Origin: Muribaculaceae bacterium
GTDB lineage: Bacteria; Bacteroidota; Bacteroidia; Bacteroidales; Muribaculaceae
Direction of reading: 5' to 3'
Length of the DNA stretch: 27,958 nucleotides
NCBI GenBank assembly: GCA_009775355.1
Contig: VSPN01000007.1
Span: 37,230-65,187, forward strand
The translations under genes and the position numbers were made by a program. Below the pieces are notes generated by a model. It had not been told where the DNA came from. It did not search any database and worked only from the letters and a program-made list of their open reading frames with translations. How positions within the stretch are numbered: position 1 is the first letter of the stretch; each line of letters begins with the position of its first letter. Positions 24,034-27,958 of the stretch are shown piece by piece.

Positions 24034-25905
24034 ATGGAGAGCAAAGGATTAGGTAAACCTGTATACGTGATAGTAGTGCTGGCCGCCATTATGGTGGCCG
24101 GTTCGGTGTCAGTCATACAGAGTGCTATGGCACAGACACGCAAGGCTGCCGCTGCCAGAAAAGAGGAAACTTACACGCGTCCCCGCCCCACGCGTCCGAT
24201 CACGCCGGCGATTCCGGATGCCGACAGGTATCAGGAAGACAAGGTGTTTCTGGAATATGCCGATTCTCTTTTCAGACCACCGAACGGTTACGAAGAGTTT
24301 CAGGTGGTCAAGGGTTCTGTGAAATTCCGTCATGGCGGAATGTGGATGTTATGCGACTCGGCCTATTATTATCCTCAGAAAAACTCGATGGACGCGTTCG
24401 GGCATATAGAGATGCGTCAGGGAGATACACTCTTTGTTTATGCTGACAAACTCTATTACGACGGTATCTCAAAGCATGCCACGCTCACCGACGGGCCCTC
24501 CAGAAGCAATGTTGAACTCAAAAACCGCAATGTAGTTCTGACTACGGACAGTCTCGATTACGACCTCAATTCACAGATCGGATGGTATGCCGTGGGAGGA
24601 CGGCTTGAAGATGACGTGAATGTCCTTACGTCGGGCTATGGCGAGTATTCGCCATCGTCGAAAATGGCCCGTTTCCGCGATGATGTCATACTGCTCAATA
24701 CTAAAGACGGATACAGGCTTCTGACCGAGGAACTCGAATACAACACCGACACTCACATAGCCAACATCAACAGTCCGACTCGCATAGAGGGTGCCAACGA
24801 CACGATCATCACCACGCAGGGATCTTACAACACGGTTACAGACCGGGCTGATCTGACGGCGCGGTCCACAATCCTGCACCGCGACTCGTCGATGAATGTC
24901 ACGACGCTCGAAGGCGATTCGATCATATATGACAAAGCCACGCGGATAAGTCGTGCCTATATGTTCCGCGATGGGCGTAAACACAGCCGGCCGATGGTAA
25001 TAACCGATACGGCAAGGAATGTCATGCTCATAGGAGGTTATGGCGAATACAATGATTCGACACAGTATGCCATGTCGACTGATTATCCGCTGCTCATGGA
25101 ATTCTCGCGGCCCGATACCATATTCCTGCGTGCCGATACGGTTCTTTCGTTTATAGAGACCGCAGTGCCCGACTCTCTTTCCGAAGCAAAGGATTTTCAT
25201 GTGGCGCGCGCCATAGGGAAAGCAAGGTTCTTTAACGCTGACATACAGGGAGTGGCCGACACTCTGGTCATGCGTGAGCAGGACTCGATGCTCTATATGT
25301 TGCGCAAACCTATAGTTTGGACAGGAGAAAGACAGATATACGGCAACCGTATCAATGTCCACTTCAATGATTCTGTTCCCGACTGGGCGGAGTTGCCCGA
25401 ATGGGGAATGGCTGCAGAGCATATTGCCGAAGATTTTTATGATCAGATGACCGGTGCCAGGATGAAGGCGTGGCTTGAAGACAGCCATCTGAAGAGACTT
25501 GAGGTTGACGGCAATGTAATTGCCATTGTGTTGCCTCAGGAAAAAGACTCTTCATATAATAAACTGGTGCATGCGGAGAGTTCATATCTCACGCTCGACA
25601 TGGACAGCAACAAAGTGAAGCATATGAAGATGTGGCCGGAAGTCTCTGGAACTGTCACTCCGCTCTTCGAGGTACGCAATTCGATGCAGTATATTGAGGG
25701 CTTCCGCTGGCTTGAGGCTTTCAGACCCAAGAGAGAATGGTATGGCGACAGGCTAAGGTGGAATGACGAACTCGGGGATGTGTCGGAAGATCTGGAAAGA
25801 TATTTCTCCGAACCTCCGCTCTTCAAGGCCATTCCCAAAGTGGCCCGCGATGCTGTCAGGCCCCGGAATCAGGATGACGGCCCGGGTCCGGCCATGAATA
25901 TGTAG
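24034..25905 (+). CDS. OstA-like (LptA/LptD N-terminal-type) LPS transport protein
   Basis: A 623-residue protein with an N-terminal hydrophobic segment (about 9-33, a signal peptide or anchor ending near AMAQT). The body is built of repeating beta-strands of the OstA/LptA type, seen as alternating units such as VKGSVKFRHGGMWMLCDSA, FVYADKLYYDG, LTTDSLDYDL and LLTEELEYNT (about 90-260), and again in less regular form to about 550. No LptD-style outer-membrane barrel is attached. In known systems such jellyroll strands form the periplasmic bridge that carries lipopolysaccharide to the outer membrane. The C-terminus is Pro/Gly-rich. It follows surA by 32 bases and precedes mutL by 59. The role is well supported at family level; the exact partners are not visible. 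Confidence 0.85.
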   Translation: MESKGLGKPVYVIVVLAAIMVAGSVSVIQSAMAQTRKAAAARKEETYTRPRPTRPITPAIPDADRYQEDKVFLEYADSLFRPPNGYEEFQVVKGSVKFRHGGMWMLCDSAYYYPQKNSMDAFGHIEMRQGDTLFVYADKLYYDGISKHATLTDGPSRSNVELKNRNVVLTTDSLDYDLNSQIGWYAVGGRLEDDVNVLTSGYGEYSPSSKMARFRDDVILLNTKDGYRLLTEELEYNTDTHIANINSPTRIEGANDTIITTQGSYNTVTDRADLTARSTILHRDSSMNVTTLEGDSIIYDKATRISRAYMFRDGRKHSRPMVITDTARNVMLIGGYGEYNDSTQYAMSTDYPLLMEFSRPDTIFLRADTVLSFIETAVPDSLSEAKDFHVARAIGKARFFNADIQGVADTLVMREQDSMLYMLRKPIVWTGERQIYGNRINVHFNDSVPDWAELPEWGMAAEHIAEDFYDQMTGARMKAWLEDSHLKRLEVDGNVIAIVLPQEKDSSYNKLVHAESSYLTLDMDSNKVKHMKMWPEVSGTVTPLFEVRNSMQYIEGFRWLEAFRPKREWYGDRLRWNDELGDVSEDLERYFSEPPLFKAIPKVARDAVRPRNQDDGPGPAMNM

Positions 25906-25964
25906 GTATGCACTCCGGTGCCTATGCCGGACGCGATTGACAAGCAGTTTCAGAATAACGACGT

Positions 25965-27845
25965 ATGAGTGATATTATCAGGCTTTTGCCCGATTCCGTG
26001 GCCAACCAGATTGCGGCCGGCGAGGTGATACAGCGTCCCGCATCTGTCATAAAGGAACTGGTGGAGAATTCTGTCGATGCCGGAGCTTCCGACATTAAAA
26101 TAATCATAAAAGATGCCGGTAAGACGCTTATTCAGGTAATCGACAATGGTATAGGTATGTCTGAAACTGATGTGCGCATGGCATTCGAACGGCATGCCAC
26201 CTCCAAGATCAGAAATGCCGACGATCTTTTTTCTCTTTCGACCATGGGTTTCAGAGGTGAGGCTCTGCCCTCGATCTGCGCAATATCTGAGGTTGAGGTA
26301 AGGACACGTCCGGAGGGGGAACAGATGGGGACCCGTCTTGTGATTCTCGGTTCGAAAGTCACTGTGCAGGAACCGTGTGTCTGCGACAAAGGCACATCGA
26401 TATCGGTCCGGAAGATTTTCTTTAACGTTCCGGCAAGGCGCAAGTTCCTTAAAAGCGATACGGTCGAACTTTCAAACATCATGAGGGAATTCGAACGGCT
26501 TGCGTTGGTCAACAACAATGTGCGGATGCATATTGATACAGGAGTCCGGAACCTTGACCTGCGGACCGCATCTTTGCGCATACGTATAGAGGACATATGG
26601 AAGAATACCCTAAAGTCTGACCATCTGATACCGGTGGATGTCGACACGTCGCTGGTCAGGATCGAGGGTTTCGTATCGCGTCCTGAATTCGCAAGAAGAC
26701 GCAATCCGCTCCAGTATCTGATCGTCAACGGACGCAATATGCGGCATCCATATTTTCACAAGGCTATCATGAGCTGTTATGATTCTCTAATAGCGTCAGA
26801 CACTATGCCTTGCTATTTCATCAGATTCTCGGTTGATCCGTCGACTATCGATGTCAATATCCATCCGACCAAGAATGAGGTCAAATTCGAATATGAACAG
26901 CAGATATGGCCGATTCTTGTATCGGCCATCAAGGCGGCTCTCGGAAAGTTCTCGGCCGTGCCGAGCATAGATTTCTCGGTCGACGCTATCCCGCTTCATC
27001 CGATGCGGGAGGGGGACACTATGCCGGCTCCTCATATAGAATACCGCAACGATTATAATCCTTTTGCGTCTGCTGCCCGGGCTACCCGTGTGCGTGTCGG
27101 AAGTGACTGGGAGCGCTTGTATGATAATTTTTCCGGGCATAGTCCGAGTCGGGAGCCCGCTGCTTTCACGCATGCCGAGGCTGACCGCGCCGAACTGTCT
27201 GCAGGAGTCTCCCCCGAGCCGGAAGACGACATATTCACTCTGGCGGGTGATCACGATGCAGACACGCCGCAGGTATGCATACAGTATGCGTCGAAATATA
27301 TTGTCACCACAACGCGCGATGGTCTCGTAGTCATCGACCAGCACAGAGCGCATGTCAGAATCCTTTATGAAGAGTATCTGGCGCGCGCTGAGCGTATGGA
27401 GGTCGTGTCGCAGACTGTGATGTTTCCGGAGACCGTGTCGCTTGACGCTTCCCAGCAGGCGGCTCTCGGCGGAATAACCGGGGAATTGCGTCGCCTTGGA
27501 TTCAGTCTGGAATATGACTCCGACACGACATGGCGTATAACGGCCGTGCCTGCTCTGCCGAAGGGAACCCGTGCAAGCGATGTGATAATGCGCATTCTCG
27601 ACTCTATCGCGGAAGACTCCGTCAATTACGGCAAGGAGGGCAATGTGGGTGACGCAATTGCAGGGCGAGTGGCTCTTGTCATGGCAAGAGCCGCCGCCAT
27701 ACGCGGAGGCCAGCGACTGTCCGTCACCGAGATGGAGGGTATAGTAAGTTCTCTTTTCGTTCTGCCTGACCCATCGGTGACTCCCGATGGCAATATGGTC
27801 TATACAGTTCTTGACGAATCGCGGATCGCACGTCTGCTGACATAG
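25965..27845 (+). CDS. mutL: DNA mismatch repair protein MutL
   Basis: A 626-residue mismatch-repair mediator that links MutS recognition to downstream excision. The N-terminal GHKL ATPase is complete: ELVENSVDAG (31-40) with the catalytic E34, DNGIGM (60-65), ATSKI (78-82) and GFRGEAL (95-101). The transducer domain follows to about 330, then a poorly conserved linker, then the C-terminal dimerisation domain (about 440-626). The usual endonuclease motif DQHA(x2)E(x4)E reads DQHRAHVRILYE (458-469), with Arg and Val at the Ala and first Glu positions. The C-terminal CPHGRP-type motif is absent; ARAAAIRGGQ lies there. From memory this resembles other Bacteroidales MutL proteins. It starts 59 bases after the OstA-like gene and may share its transcript. 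Confidence 0.96.
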   Translation: MSDIIRLLPDSVANQIAAGEVIQRPASVIKELVENSVDAGASDIKIIIKDAGKTLIQVIDNGIGMSETDVRMAFERHATSKIRNADDLFSLSTMGFRGEALPSICAISEVEVRTRPEGEQMGTRLVILGSKVTVQEPCVCDKGTSISVRKIFFNVPARRKFLKSDTVELSNIMREFERLALVNNNVRMHIDTGVRNLDLRTASLRIRIEDIWKNTLKSDHLIPVDVDTSLVRIEGFVSRPEFARRRNPLQYLIVNGRNMRHPYFHKAIMSCYDSLIASDTMPCYFIRFSVDPSTIDVNIHPTKNEVKFEYEQQIWPILVSAIKAALGKFSAVPSIDFSVDAIPLHPMREGDTMPAPHIEYRNDYNPFASAARATRVRVGSDWERLYDNFSGHSPSREPAAFTHAEADRAELSAGVSPEPEDDIFTLAGDHDADTPQVCIQYASKYIVTTTRDGLVVIDQHRAHVRILYEEYLARAERMEVVSQTVMFPETVSLDASQQAALGGITGELRRLGFSLEYDSDTTWRITAVPALPKGTRASDVIMRILDSIAEDSVNYGKEGNVGDAIAGRVALVMARAAAIRGGQRLSVTEMEGIVSSLFVLPDPSVTPDGNMVYTVLDESRIARLLT

Positions 27846-27915
27846 GCTGACCTCCTGGATTCAAGGCAATATGATATAAAATATTACTGTCCGCTAAACT
27901 TTTTTTGAGCGATTG

Positions 27916-27953
27916 AAAAATTAGGGCTGACACCTATTGCAGGAGTCAGCTCT
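27916..27953 (-). terminator. Probable terminator of a minus-strand gene beyond the right edge
   Basis: AGGGCTGAC (27923-27931) pairs with GTCAGCTCT (27945-27953) with one G-U across 13 bases. On the minus strand the stem is followed by AATTTTTC. On the plus strand the sequence ends too soon to judge a T-run, so it might also serve mutL. No clear hairpin is seen in 27846-27915. Confidence 0.5.
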
Positions 27954-27958
27954 AAATG

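Noticed and set aside
24571..25488. A 305-codon minus-strand open frame antisense to the OstA-like gene
   Set aside because: No family likeness, and the sense frame has the repeated OstA-type strands.

Overview
The window is a stretch of ordinary chromosome from a member of the Bacteroidota, order Bacteroidales. The evidence is repeated TAnnTTTG -7 promoter boxes (several with a TTG/TTTG element 19-20 bases upstream), AT-rich translation starts without clear Shine-Dalgarno sequences, a DUF5063 gene, an OstA-like/SurA/parvulin cluster, and a secreted protein ending in the C-terminal domain common in this order. Protein style (ClpP, trigger factor, YicC, MutL) and moderate GC suggest Muribaculaceae or a close relative, but that is inference. 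I found no tRNA, rRNA, CRISPR array, insertion sequence, integrase or phage gene.

Layout. 1-756: 3' part of a biotin carrier gene with two tandem biotinyl domains. 885-7101: minus strand, four genes, each with its own promoter-like -7 box: an AspT/YidE-type transporter, a small secreted protein with two starch-binding-like modules, a class A penicillin-binding protein, and a flavin-reductase-fold protein. 7102-7469: a divergent intergenic region with a 16-bp palindrome, promoters on both strands and a hairpin leader. 7470-13392: plus strand, a phosphosugar mutase with its own terminator, then a probable operon yicC-gmk-nadD-DUF5063-M18 aminopeptidase. 13393-17117: trigger factor with a long palindrome-rich leader, a terminator, then clpP-clpX and a terminator. 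17176-19463: recQ. 19583-27845: envelope-biogenesis cluster (double-parvulin foldase, terminator, parvulin-like lipoprotein, SurA, OstA-like LPS-transport protein) ending in mutL. A hairpin at the right edge looks like the terminator of a minus-strand gene outside the window.

How the genes work together. Trigger factor, ClpP and ClpX form a nascent-chain folding and protein turnover module. The three parvulin/SurA-type proteins and the OstA-like protein serve folding of outer-membrane proteins and movement of lipopolysaccharide across the periplasm, and the penicillin-binding protein builds the wall between. YicC, guanylate kinase and NadD sit together as RNA, nucleotide and NAD housekeeping. 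RecQ and MutL are DNA repair functions bracketing the envelope cluster.

I see no clear new defence or mobile system. The features most worth checking are non-coding: a nested-helix element before the AspT-type transporter, a reiterated TTATG array over the promoter of the starch-binding-like gene, and the palindromic leader of trigger factor. Among proteins they are a SurA-like lipoprotein without parvulin signature motifs, the tandem biotinyl protein, and a MutL whose endonuclease motifs depart from consensus.
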